A DNA stretch of 9,784 nt from Opitutales bacterium UBA7389 (GCA_002474325.1 DKNL01000218.1:1-9784), one strand, 5' to 3'. Counted from the first letter of the stretch, positions 1 to 7,289 are shown. Made by a program: numbers and translations. Notes: generated from the sequence alone by a model not told the origin.

Positions 1-54
1 AGCGTGGTTCCGGAGCAGGCTCTTGATCAATAGTTGCTGACCTCTAACAGATAG

Positions 55-80
55 TAGGGCTGACTATCCCTATTCAGCCG
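55..80. repeat. 26-bp palindromic intergenic repeat, copy 1
   Basis: This copy matches the one at 5342-5367 at 22 of 26 positions, including an uninterrupted shared core GCTGACTATCC and a shared end TCAGCCG. It folds into a hairpin with a 6-bp stem (GGCTGA at 58-63 with TCAGCC at 74-79). The flanks of the two copies are not alike, so this is a discrete dispersed unit rather than part of a larger duplication. It lies about 140 bases past the stop of gluQ. No T-tract follows on either strand, so it is not an obvious terminator. It is probably a REP-like element; its family is unknown to me. Confidence 0.6.
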
Positions 81-219
81 AAATTGTAGAGGTTACCTAT
101 CTTTTGGCGGACTAGGGATGGAACCTTACCGATCTCACATTTTATAGCTCGGATATCTCAAGCAGTATCCCGCGCGAGCCTTTATTCTAAAACCCGTATT
201 AAAGCTGAGAGCTTGCACC

Positions 220-1053
220 CTATGGACCCAATAGCGAAGAATCAAATCCAACTTGTCTCAGTTCTCTCAAACTAGCGGCCTTATCGCGCTTGGCTAAACG
301 CCTACCGTCGTTGTCTCTAATTAAGGGGCAGTGATAAAAAGCTGGTGGCTTCACTCCCAAGGCCTCGTACAACAGTAATTGCCGAGCTGTTGACATGAGC
401 AGATCCTCTCCGCGGACGACTTCTGTAACTCTCATGGCAATATCATCGGCTACGACGGCAAGTTCGTACGATGGAATCCCATCCTTTCTCCAGATAAGGA
501 AATCTCCGAAATCCCTACCGACCAAGAATTCCTTGTGTCCATAGTTCCCATCCTCGAAAGAAATCGTTTCTCCGGCCGGCACACGAAAACGCCAGTTTAC
601 TGCTAGAGCCGTTTCTTCATCTTCGAAATCGAACGGTTTATCACGACAAACCCCCGGGTAGATGAGCTCGCCCCCTTCACTATGCGGTGCCTGAGCCGCT
701 AGCCGGACATCCTTTCTAGAGCAGTCGCAAGGAAAAACCGTCTCTGATCCTCTCAAACGGTCCCAGGTCTCGCGGTAATGTTCCAATCGCTCGCTTTGGT
801 AGTAACTTTGAAAAGGTCCACCCACATCTGGCCCTTCATCCCAGCTTAATCCCGCCCAGCTCAAATCGTCCAACAGGGCATCCACGAACTCCGACTTACA
901 TCGATCTCGATCGAGATCCTCGACTCTCAATATAAGCTTGCCGCCATGGCTTCGGGCCCGTTCCTGGGCCGTAAGAAACGTTCGAGCATGCCCCCGGTGC
1001 AAGTAACCCGTAGGCGTCGGCGCAAGTCGACCTCTATAATCGCCTTCAATCAT
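220..1053 (-). CDS. gluQ: Glutamyl-Q tRNA(Asp) synthetase
   Basis: This class I aminoacyl-tRNA-synthetase paralogue activates glutamate and attaches it to the queuosine base at the wobble position of tRNA(Asp), in the cytoplasm. The 277-residue length fits GluQ-RS, which has the GluRS catalytic core but no anticodon-binding domain; a true GluRS would be about 470 residues or more. The ATP-site motif appears as HRGH at residues 19-22 within APTPTGYLHRGHA, and the KMSKS-equivalent is RLAKR near 252-256. The zinc site typical of the family is visible as CxC (C109, C111) followed by YxxxC (Y132, C136). The ATG start gives the usual short lead before the RGRLAPTPTG strand. No good ribosome binding site precedes it. 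It appears to be transcribed alone. A truncated GltX is the alternative, but the intact zinc motif and natural C-terminus argue against it. Confidence 0.92.
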   Translation of the reverse strand: MIEGDYRGRLAPTPTGYLHRGHARTFLTAQERARSHGGKLILRVEDLDRDRCKSEFVDALLDDLSWAGLSWDEGPDVGGPFQSYYQSERLEHYRETWDRLRGSETVFPCDCSRKDVRLAAQAPHSEGGELIYPGVCRDKPFDFEDEETALAVNWRFRVPAGETISFEDGNYGHKEFLVGRDFGDFLIWRKDGIPSYELAVVADDIAMRVTEVVRGEDLLMSTARQLLLYEALGVKPPAFYHCPLIRDNDGRRLAKRDKAASLRELRQVGFDSSLLGP

Positions 1054-1291
1054 TCGATAACTATATCAAAAATCCACTCTCAGCTTTTTCCAAGATTCGA
1101 AACTACCTATTCAAAACATTATCCAATATTTATCCTTGCGCGACATTCGATGGGATACATTAATCTGCCTATAGCTTAATCAAACGCCAAGCGACAAACT
1201 TATCTCTCATATGAATTTAATGCCACGAGTAAATGCATACAGCCTTACCAGTTCGAGGCGGCGCTTTGAAAGATTCTAAGCAAGAAAGCGT

Positions 1292-1376
1292 CCCGGCTTT
1301 TGCCAAAGCAGCGGGCCGCACAAATTTCCCTCCCATCCCTATATGGCCCGCTTTTTTATAAAGCGGGTCTTTTTTT
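1292..1376 (+). ncRNA. Candidate small structured RNA ending in a terminator
   Basis: Two strong stems lie in series on the plus strand. The first pairs CCCG-GCTTT (1292-1300) with AAAGC (1305-1309) and CGGG (1312-1315), with a two-base AG bulge and a TGCC loop. The second is the terminator hairpin at 1347-1367, followed by seven Ts. No plus-strand protein gene ends just upstream, so the terminator needs another explanation. A small RNA is one; leftover 3' sequence of a lost gene is the other. No clear promoter is visible upstream, and I do not recognise an RNA family. Confidence 0.3.
1347..1376 (+). terminator. Strong intrinsic terminator, plus strand
   Basis: An 8-bp perfect stem (CCCGCTTT at 1347-1354 with AAAGCGGG at 1360-1367) encloses a 5-base TTTAT loop and is followed by TC and a run of seven Ts (1370-1376). 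On the minus strand the hairpin is not followed by Ts, so it acts on plus-strand transcripts. The nearest genes on both sides are on the minus strand, so what it terminates is unclear. Confidence 0.8.
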
Positions 1377-1400
1377 GGCCCATTTCACCAGAAAACCAAC

Positions 1401-1605
1401 TCCTCCCCACGTCTATCTAGGCCAATTTTCGGTCAGATCGAATTCGACCGCGTTTCTTTCCGACATAGCTCAGAATCGTAAACAATCGATCAGTTAAGCG
1501 TTAACCATCAATCCCGGTGAGACTTTAGCTGTCCTCGGAACCTCCGGATCTGGCAAGTCTAAGCTCCCGCACTTGCTACTACATTTCTATGACTATAAGA
1601 GCGGC
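1401..1605 (+). pseudogene. Relic of an ABC exporter ATPase domain (MsbA/ABCB type)
   Basis: Reading from about 1401 gives PIFGQIEFDRVSFRHSSES, then a TAA at 1479-1481, then TIDQLSV. The match continues in the next frame from about 1504 as TINPGETLAVLG, followed by TSGSGKSKL, ending HFYDYKSG at 1605. Together these follow the start of an ABC-exporter nucleotide-binding domain: the G-x-IxFxxVSFRY strand, the xxxINPGE strand, Walker A (GTSGSGKS) and the LLxxFYDxxSG segment. The coding sequence is broken by one stop (a single CAA-to-TAA change would explain it) and by a one-base shift near 1500-1506. The usual GKST is GKSK here. Everything after the SG codons is missing and replaced by a REP-like hairpin. 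The transmembrane half is not recognisable upstream. It is clearly non-functional and has no intact relative in the window. Confidence 0.75.
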
Positions 1606-1615
1606 TTTATGCCGC
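1593..1615 (+). repeat. REP-like hairpin, arm B of an inverted pair
   Basis: The hairpin is AGCGGC (1600-1605), loop TTTAT, GCCGCT (1611-1616), a perfect 6-bp stem. Read on the plus strand, the 23 bases 1593-1615 match the minus-strand reading of arm A (1644-1666) at 17 of 23 positions, sharing the AGCGG-N-TTTA-NN-CCGC frame. The start of the stem coincides with the Ser-Gly codons where the ABC-exporter relic ends. Confidence 0.55.
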
Positions 1616-1643
1616 TATAAATGCCACACAACCTTTATCAAAT

Positions 1644-1666
1644 GCGGAGTAAACCCGCTCCTACAA
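1644..1666 (-). repeat. REP-like hairpin, arm A of an inverted pair
   Basis: On the minus strand this begins TTGTAGGAGCGGG and ends CTCCGC, with a GCGG/CCGC stem. The TGTAGGAGCGGG opening closely resembles the REP elements known from Pseudomonas and other bacteria carrying REP-associated (RAYT) transposases; that resemblance is from memory. It starts 13 bases past the stop of the large minus-strand gene. With arm B 28 bases away in opposite orientation it forms a BIME-like inverted pair. No T-tract follows, but such pairs often lie just behind genes and can stabilise or end transcripts. Confidence 0.6.
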
Positions 1667-1678
1667 GTCTATATCTGA

Positions 1679-4600
1679 CTACTCATACAAACTCGGATCC
1701 ACGCCAAGGCAGCCATCGAGCTTATTGCGATATTCATCAGACCGAAAGGTTTGCAAACGTCGCTCTATCCGGCGGCGGAGCGCGTCTTCATCGATCCGCT
1801 CGCCCATGCCCGCGTTGATTTCAAGGCCCAGGAAACTCTCCAAGTACTTCTCATGCCGTTCCCACAATGAGATATCTACTTTCTGTTTCGCATCCAGGCG
1901 TTCACGATACCAATCGCTAGATTCGAGCGACTCCAGGGTGAACATCTTGCGGAACTCCGGATCGCGATAGCTCATACCTTCGTATTCGCCATGAGCCATT
2001 ACGTTAAGAATTGCTTTCAAGGGCGGGCAAGCTGCATCGATCGATCCGTCTTGAAAATAATTCAAGGCTACGTGCTGCTGGGTTTCCACAATATTCTTGA
2101 TACCATCCACATAGGTATCGAGATCCTGCGTTTCCGGCTTGAGAATGAAATCGGGAAAGACGGATTGGGGATTACTGAAGATCCGTCCACCGAACTCTTG
2201 AATGAAGGCAGCTGTAATTCGATAACCCAATCGAGTCGCTTCCACATTTTCCCCTTCGTGTTCGAAATCCTGACAAGCTTCCAAATATCCATGCTCGATC
2301 ATGTACGCGGCTTTCCTCTCGTGAGGACGCATGCGACACCAAAGCTCAGGGACCAGCAAACTGATATCATGATCGCATCGGAACTTCGGGCCCACGCAAC
2401 CTGCCGAAGACGTGAAACTTTCGTGACCGCTTACCAAATAAGAAACAAACGCATTGTTAAGGTCCACGATAGGCAAAAGCATATTGAAAGGGCCTTTTGT
2501 GAGAGCTCCTTCCGAGCCGGCACCCGTCGTCGAGGGCGATTTACCCGTTAGGCTGGAAATGAAATCCATAAACAACTCAGGCAACTCCTGATAGTGGATC
2601 GGATTGTATACCGCGAGGGCCCGGATCCCTTCTGAAGGAGGGTTATTCCGCCTTCCTGGCAATACGGCATTCACCGGGAATGGAGGATTCTTCCCTTTGC
2701 TCATCCGTCGGTATAGGCGAGCACCCACCTTAGCTATGTAGGTCGAGCGGCCATCTTCCATATCCAAGCGATTCTGTAAATAGCGTGGATTCTTGGATGG
2801 TTTGCCCTCCCATATTCTCGGCTCGGATGACGATACCGCGAACTCCGGCTTTTCCGAGCGATTATATTCTCTCAGAACTTGCTGCATGGGCTCGGTGAAA
2901 TTACCGAAACGTATCGCGTCTTTTTCGATGACCTGGGTCTGCTCCCGTGTGAGTGGCTCGTAGTTGGAAAAGAACAATCCGTTACGCGAAAAATCACTCT
3001 CCGTCGTTTTGTCGTACCCACGATGAATCGCCTCGTCCGGCCTTTGGAACAGGCGATACTCGCAATTGAGAATAAACTTGATCGACTTGTCCGTTTCCAC
3101 GCCGGAATCAAGCCCGGTAACATGGGAAGCTGGTACGATTACGGAAGCGGAGATGTCGTCTTCAGTCTGGATCTTCACCGCTGGATAAAAATCCTTTCTT
3201 AGGCTGAATACCCGCCAGGAGCCATCTTCAGCGAATCCGACGCGCAAGTACTGGCTAAGCAGCTTTTGATCTCGATACTTAAGCTCATTTCCCGGCTTAC
3301 CGTTGACCACATCCACGCTGAATCGATCTCTCCAACCTTGCCCCCAATCAGGCTTGTAGAATCTTTTCACCACAAGAACGATGTCAATAACGTAGCCAGG
3401 AATCGACTTTAGCCAGTCGTTATACTGATCACTGTATTCAGGAGATGGTGATAAAAGTTTTATAACCGACCCTAGCGAGCGTCTGTCGCTTAGGATTGGC
3501 CGCCCCTCGGTGCGGTTCCGGCCTTCATCGCTAAAGCGATTTCCGTATTTCTTTCTGACGATCTGTTCGACTCTATCGAAATCGCTTTTGATATCAGCTG
3601 TAAAAACCGGGCCCGCCACGATCGCGTCGGCGAGCGACTTTGAGATCTCCGACTTACCCCCTCCTGACACCGTACAAGGCTTGTGACAGTAGGTACCGAC
3701 CGCTCCTGTTCCCACAAGGCGCCACCGCCTCCCCTGCATCGGTCGCACCATCTGCACCTTGTAACCCGATGGTAGGACATAAGTTACGTCGGGCTGCAAA
3801 TTCAAGGTCTTTGCCTCCCCTCCCTTTTCCCACTTGATTACCTGATCATGCAGGGAGATATGGGATTTGGCCGGAATATAGACAACATCCTTGAAAGTCT
3901 TGTCTATCGCGTATCCATCTTCTTGAACATCGATTTCTCCATCGAGAATTTCAACAGTCTCTTCGAAGCTATGGTCAACCTCCTTGATATAGCGGCTCAA
4001 CCTGAAATCTTCTCCAAGATCGTAGCTGGCGAATGCCAATGTTCCACCGGCATGCTCTTCCTCAACGTTGCCCAGTAGGTTCCCTGCATAAGACAACTGC
4101 GTCTTAACCTCTTTCTTACAGTAGCCATAGTAGTTGTCCGCGATTATCGTAACAACAACTCCGTCACTGTCCCGAGAAGTTACTTTGAAGGCGCCTCCAT
4201 CATTGTATAGCTCGTCCTCAGACTCCCAGTACATGCCATCTCGCTTTTGACGATCGGTCGCGTCATTAACGTGCGGTAGGCCTAGCTCTTTCTTAGTAAA
4301 GGAAATGAGATGCGGCGCCAGGATAACGCACCCCGTATGGCCCGACCATTGCTTCACATCCAAACCACTGTCGTTTTCCGCCAAATACGGGTCCCCCGCG
4401 TTCCCAAAAATGCTTTCCACGAAATCGAGATTACTCGTCAAATTCCCGGGCGCGAAAAACCGAATTTCCGTCCGCTTCTCCTCCGTCACACCTTCAACCG
4501 CAGGCTGAATAACAGGGCGCAACAGCAATGAAACGAATAGCCGAGCCTTTTCCTCTTGGGTCGATGTGAATGGAAGCTCTAACAATTCGTCCGGTGGATT

Positions 4601-5149
4601 GAGGGCCCTCTCAAGTAGTTTAGCGAAAGTCGCGAGCGGCACTGCCTTCTTGTCCGCGGGGATCGGTAACCCGCCCTCGGCGATATGAAATACGCCTTTG
4701 GTCGTGCGTCGATCGCTGGCCGGGTTATTGAGCACCCCTTGCTTTACCCGAAAGCTGCTGACAATGTTGGACTTGAAGGAATCCGAGTCTGGAGGCAGTG
4801 AAAGGGCTCGAGCCATGCCATGACGCTCTAATATCAGAATGTTGGTAGGCACCCAGATGCGGTCAGGGGTATCCAAATCCTTAAAAAGACGAACGACGTA
4901 GTCCTGGATTCGCTGATCCACAGGGCTCAGATATTCTCGGAGCAAACGATTCTTTTCCGCCACGCTTTGCAGCAACGAACTGCCCATTTGTAGGAATGGA
5001 TAATCCTTTTCGTCACCAAATATTGGGTAGCCCCGCGACCTCAGCTTAATGTTCAAGAATTCGATAAGTGACGCCTCGTCATACGAGTTCTCTCCAGTCT
5101 CCATATCGAAACCGATACGGGTTTTCAAATTGTTCCAGTCGTTATTCAT
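1679..5149 (-). CDS. Probable PPi-type phosphoenolpyruvate carboxykinase
   Basis: The family interconverts phosphoenolpyruvate plus CO2 and oxaloacetate using pyrophosphate/phosphate instead of ATP or GTP. From the ATG at 5149 the protein has 1156 residues (about 130 kDa), far larger than ATP-type (about 530) or GTP-type (about 600) PEPCK but the size known for the PPi-type enzymes of Entamoeba and Propionibacterium. A PEPCK-like phosphate loop is visible as TVSGGGKSEIS, centred near residues 493-503 (compare GLSGTGKTTLS of the ATP type). Other glycine-rich, probably conserved blocks are SGHTGCVILAP (about 269-279) and SLTGKSPSTTGAGSEGALTKG (starting near 866). It has no signal peptide or membrane segment, so it is cytoplasmic. 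A TTG at 5206 would add 19 residues; that extension looks non-conserved and I prefer the ATG, though neither start has a good ribosome binding site. It appears to be a single-gene unit. The assignment rests on size and motif memory, not an alignment. Confidence 0.7.
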   Translation of the reverse strand: MNNDWNNLKTRIGFDMETGENSYDEASLIEFLNIKLRSRGYPIFGDEKDYPFLQMGSSLLQSVAEKNRLLREYLSPVDQRIQDYVVRLFKDLDTPDRIWVPTNILILERHGMARALSLPPDSDSFKSNIVSSFRVKQGVLNNPASDRRTTKGVFHIAEGGLPIPADKKAVPLATFAKLLERALNPPDELLELPFTSTQEEKARLFVSLLLRPVIQPAVEGVTEEKRTEIRFFAPGNLTSNLDFVESIFGNAGDPYLAENDSGLDVKQWSGHTGCVILAPHLISFTKKELGLPHVNDATDRQKRDGMYWESEDELYNDGGAFKVTSRDSDGVVVTIIADNYYGYCKKEVKTQLSYAGNLLGNVEEEHAGGTLAFASYDLGEDFRLSRYIKEVDHSFEETVEILDGEIDVQEDGYAIDKTFKDVVYIPAKSHISLHDQVIKWEKGGEAKTLNLQPDVTYVLPSGYKVQMVRPMQGRRWRLVGTGAVGTYCHKPCTVSGGGKSEISKSLADAIVAGPVFTADIKSDFDRVEQIVRKKYGNRFSDEGRNRTEGRPILSDRRSLGSVIKLLSPSPEYSDQYNDWLKSIPGYVIDIVLVVKRFYKPDWGQGWRDRFSVDVVNGKPGNELKYRDQKLLSQYLRVGFAEDGSWRVFSLRKDFYPAVKIQTEDDISASVIVPASHVTGLDSGVETDKSIKFILNCEYRLFQRPDEAIHRGYDKTTESDFSRNGLFFSNYEPLTREQTQVIEKDAIRFGNFTEPMQQVLREYNRSEKPEFAVSSSEPRIWEGKPSKNPRYLQNRLDMEDGRSTYIAKVGARLYRRMSKGKNPPFPVNAVLPGRRNNPPSEGIRALAVYNPIHYQELPELFMDFISSLTGKSPSTTGAGSEGALTKGPFNMLLPIVDLNNAFVSYLVSGHESFTSSAGCVGPKFRCDHDISLLVPELWCRMRPHERKAAYMIEHGYLEACQDFEHEGENVEATRLGYRITAAFIQEFGGRIFSNPQSVFPDFILKPETQDLDTYVDGIKNIVETQQHVALNYFQDGSIDAACPPLKAILNVMAHGEYEGMSYRDPEFRKMFTLESLESSDWYRERLDAKQKVDISLWERHEKYLESFLGLEINAGMGERIDEDALRRRIERRLQTFRSDEYRNKLDGCLGVDPSLYE

Positions 5150-5539
5150 GAAAGAAAAATAATAAGTAAGAACTTGCGGATTAGGATAACGCGATATTCG
5201 TGCCAACCTTCAAGCCTGAACCAGATTCGCTGAGAAAATCTTTAAAATTAGCGCTATCCGAGGCGCTTCCAACGCAAATCAGGCACTCTATGAAAAACAT
5301 GCTCCAGATCGAGTGCTCAATTTTAGCCAGAAAAACCAATGTAGAGCTGACTATCCTCAGTCAGCCGCTCAGGAAGACAGTTGCAATTCGGCCGACCGAG
5401 AACAGTCAGACTTAGCATACAATAACCAGGGCAAAAGGTGGAACTCGACCTCCGGGCGATCTTATGTTCTAGCGTGTGCACAGCGCGGATCGAGCTTAGG
5501 TAGACGCCACCTGCTCTGCGGGTGTGCGTTTGTTTCCTG
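5150..5539. other. Intergenic stretch between the PEPCK-like gene and oppF
   Basis: These 390 bases hold no supported gene. They contain the second 26-bp palindromic repeat (5342-5367). A weak 5-bp minus-strand hairpin (GCGCT at 5263-5267 with AGCGC at 5250-5254), followed by AATTTTAAAG, might help end oppDF transcripts. The sequence just upstream of the ATG at 5149 is pyrimidine-rich and AT-rich without a Shine-Dalgarno, so the PEPCK-like gene probably starts with a short or unusual leader. TTGGCA at the alternative TTG start (5201-5206, minus strand) resembles a minus 35 box, but no convincing minus 10 follows at the right distance. Confidence 0.5.
5342..5367. repeat. 26-bp palindromic intergenic repeat, copy 2
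   Basis: This is the partner of the element at 55-80 (22 of 26 identical, no gaps). Here the stem is a perfect 7 bp, GCTGACT (5346-5352) with AGTCAGC (5359-5365), around a 6-base loop. It lies about 170 bases past the stop of oppF and about 190 bases upstream of the PEPCK-like start. As with copy 1, no T-tract follows on either strand. Confidence 0.6.
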
Positions 5540-6370
5540 TCAGCCAACTCCCACAATTGTCGGCATCTTCGGGACGGCTTCTAAGAGACGCTGCGTGTAA
5601 GGATGTTTCGGCGCGTGATAAAGGTGGTCCGTTGGCCCTTGCTCAACGATTTCACCCAATTCCATAACCAAGGCATCACTGCAAATATGCTCTACCACAG
5701 CCAAATCGTGGGCTATGAATAAGTACGTTATCCCTAGCTCTTCCTGCAAATCCTGGAGGAGATTGACTATCTGGGCTTGGACACTGACATCCAACGCACT
5801 AACGCATTCGTCACAAATGATGAATTCAGGCTTGGAGCTCAAAGCTCGAGCCACGCAAATCCGTTGCCGCTGTCCTCCGCTAAATTGATGTGGGTAGCGA
5901 TTCATCGAATCCGCCGGAAGCCCGACTTTCACCAACAACTCGGCTACACGATCCTCGCGGTCCTGCATGCTCATTTCCGGAGCGTGAACCTTGAGCGGCT
6001 CGGCTACAATCGACGCAATCGAATGGCGGGGATTCATGGAGGCATAAGGATCCTGGAAAATTGTTTGTACGCGCTTCCGGTAAGGCATGAACGCCTTCTC
6101 ATCCAACTTCGTTAGATCGTTCCCGTCGTACTTGATCGATCCAGCCTCGATCGGAGCCAAGCGCAGGATAGCTTTGCCGATAGTGCTTTTTCCACTACCA
6201 CTTTCTCCGACCAAGCCCATGGTCGTTCCTCTGCGTACCATGAAAGAGACCCTCTTGACCGCCCGAATAAACTCCGTCCGTTTTATAAACGCGCCACGCC
6301 TAGCCTCGTAGGTAACGCTCAAGTCCCGAACTTCAATAAGCGGCTCCCCTATCAATCTCTCATCACTCAT
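5540..6370 (-). CDS. oppF: Peptide/nickel-class ABC importer ATPase, OppF/DppF type
   Basis: This is the second cytoplasmic ATPase subunit of an Opp/Dpp-family importer, which hydrolyses ATP to drive uptake of peptides or similar ligands through a membrane permease pair. All ABC motifs are in order in the 276 residues: Walker A GESGSGKST (55-63), Q-loop Q106 in FQDPYASMNPR, signature FSGGQRQR (163-170), Walker B FIICDE (183-188), D-loop SALD (191-194), H-loop H221. FSGGQ and the long insert before the strand leading to Walker A are typical of OppF/DppF. The residue after the catalytic Glu is Cys (DECVSALD) where Pro is usual. The C-terminal extension after HPYTQRLLEAVPK is very short. It starts 46 bases after oppD, so the two are probably co-transcribed. 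Substrate cannot be read from ATPases alone. Confidence 0.88.
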   Translation of the reverse strand: MSDERLIGEPLIEVRDLSVTYEARRGAFIKRTEFIRAVKRVSFMVRRGTTMGLVGESGSGKSTIGKAILRLAPIEAGSIKYDGNDLTKLDEKAFMPYRKRVQTIFQDPYASMNPRHSIASIVAEPLKVHAPEMSMQDREDRVAELLVKVGLPADSMNRYPHQFSGGQRQRICVARALSSKPEFIICDECVSALDVSVQAQIVNLLQDLQEELGITYLFIAHDLAVVEHICSDALVMELGEIVEQGPTDHLYHAPKHPYTQRLLEAVPKMPTIVGVG

Positions 6371-6416
6371 TGAAATTTTCTAAACGCTAAAAGCCAATCG
6401 CTCAACCCTTTGTCAT

Positions 6417-7241
6417 CTACAACTCCGAGTAATCTACCACAGGCAGACGCTCGCGTTTCGATCCTATTTTGGGGATGCATTTGATCAATGCTTGCGTGTA
6501 AGGATGTTGTGGATGCTCCAATACTTTTTCCGCAGGACCGGCCTCGACAATCTCACCGCGAAACATAACCGCAATATCGTCCGCAAACCCATCGACGATA
6601 CCGAAGTTGTGGGTAATCAGGATAATCGACATTTCCAGCCGGCGCCGCAGATCCCTAAGCAAATTGATGATCTGGGCCTCGATCGTTACGTCCAAAGCCG
6701 TGGTTGGTTCGTCCGCGACCAGGATGTTTGGCCGACACGCCAGAGCAGTTGCAATCATCACCCTCTGTTTCATGCCGCCACTCATTTGGTGCGGATAGTC
6801 CTCGGCTCGATTCTCAGGATCTCGGATCCCCACTTGATCAAGCAGGTGAATTACTTCTTTGCCCATATCCTCAACATCGTCCCGGTGATACTTGAGGGCC
6901 TCCGCGATTTGACTTCCTACTGTGAAATAAGGATTCAATGAAGTCGATGGCTCTTGGAAAATATAAGCGATCTCTTTACCCCGAACGCCTCGCATTTCCT
7001 TTTCCGGCAAATCCAGCAGGCTTTTCCCATTGAGACGAGCCAATCCTGAGACCTGGCACTGCGGCTTTGGCGGCAACAATTTCGTTAGGGCCATCGAGGT
7101 CACGCTTTTGCCGCTGCCACTCTCCCCAACAATAGCCAAGACCTTGCCTTTCTCGAGATTGAACGAGATCCCTTTGACCGCCTCATTGATCCCATCGCGG
7201 GAATGGAAGGATACATTGAGATTCTCGACTTCGAGCTGCAT
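6417..7241 (-). CDS. oppD: Peptide/nickel-class ABC importer ATPase, OppD/DppD type
   Basis: This is the first ATPase subunit of the same importer, pairing with the OppF-type protein as a heterodimer on the inner face of the membrane. Over 274 residues it shows Walker A GESGSGKSV (39-47), Q96 in FQEPSTSLNPYFTVG, signature MSGGMKQR (153-160), Walker B ILVADE (173-178), D-loop TALD and H-loop H211. MSGGM and GKSVTS are OppD/DppD hallmarks. H211 is followed by Asn (THNFG) where Asp is usual. The ATG at 7241 is chosen because MQLEVENLNVSF is the normal beginning of the fold; a frame running 42 residues further upstream is basic and cysteine-bearing and looks like untranslated DNA. GTGGAAAA lies just before this ATG as a weak ribosome binding site. 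No permease or solute-binding gene adjoins. Confidence 0.88.
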   Translation of the reverse strand: MQLEVENLNVSFHSRDGINEAVKGISFNLEKGKVLAIVGESGSGKSVTSMALTKLLPPKPQCQVSGLARLNGKSLLDLPEKEMRGVRGKEIAYIFQEPSTSLNPYFTVGSQIAEALKYHRDDVEDMGKEVIHLLDQVGIRDPENRAEDYPHQMSGGMKQRVMIATALACRPNILVADEPTTALDVTIEAQIINLLRDLRRRLEMSIILITHNFGIVDGFADDIAVMFRGEIVEAGPAEKVLEHPQHPYTQALIKCIPKIGSKRERLPVVDYSEL

Positions 7242-7260
7242 AAATTTTCCACATAATCTG

Positions 7261-7289
7261 CTTATAATCGTCGCTCCGCCAAGTTTAAA
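7261..7289 (-). promoter_or_regulatory. Candidate promoter of the oppDF operon
   Basis: On the minus strand TTTAAA (7284-7289) and TATAAG (7261-7266) are 17 bases apart, matching the sigma-70 consensus at 4 of 6 and 5 of 6 positions. The minus 10 box ends about 19 bases before the oppD ATG, leaving a short leader of roughly 12 bases. Judged by eye only. Confidence 0.4.

Larger units (their letters stand above)
1054..1678. other. Gene-free stretch between gluQ and the PEPCK-like gene
   Basis: These 625 bases separate the start of gluQ from the stop of the large minus-strand gene. The part next to gluQ (1054-1290) is AT-rich and must contain the gluQ promoter, but I find no convincing minus 35/minus 10 pair. 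From 1292 on it holds two strong hairpins, an intrinsic terminator, an ABC-exporter relic and two REP-like hairpins, listed separately. No intact protein gene is supported here; the short open frames lack family resemblance and run across these structures. Confidence 0.7.

Noticed and set aside
86..108. A possible third, degenerate copy of the 26-bp repeat (TGTAGAG then TATC).
   Set aside because: It needs a gap and lacks the pairing TCAGCC half, so it is within chance similarity.
147..179. Possible hairpin GCTC-GGATA ... TATCC-GAGC downstream of gluQ, resembling a terminator.
   Set aside because: The stem is interrupted by a five-base one-sided bulge and no T-tract follows on the minus strand where gluQ would need it.
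1300..1497. A 65-residue plus-strand open frame in the gene-free stretch.
   Set aside because: It runs through the terminator hairpin and is out of frame with the exporter relic that explains the DNA.
1991..2551. A 186-residue plus-strand open frame inside the PEPCK-like gene.
   Set aside because: It is antisense to a clearly coding frame, shows no family motif and no ribosome binding site.
5150..5206. TTG start adding 19 residues to the PEPCK-like protein.
   Set aside because: TTG is a rare start, there is no ribosome binding site, and the added sequence lacks any recognisable feature. It is not excluded.
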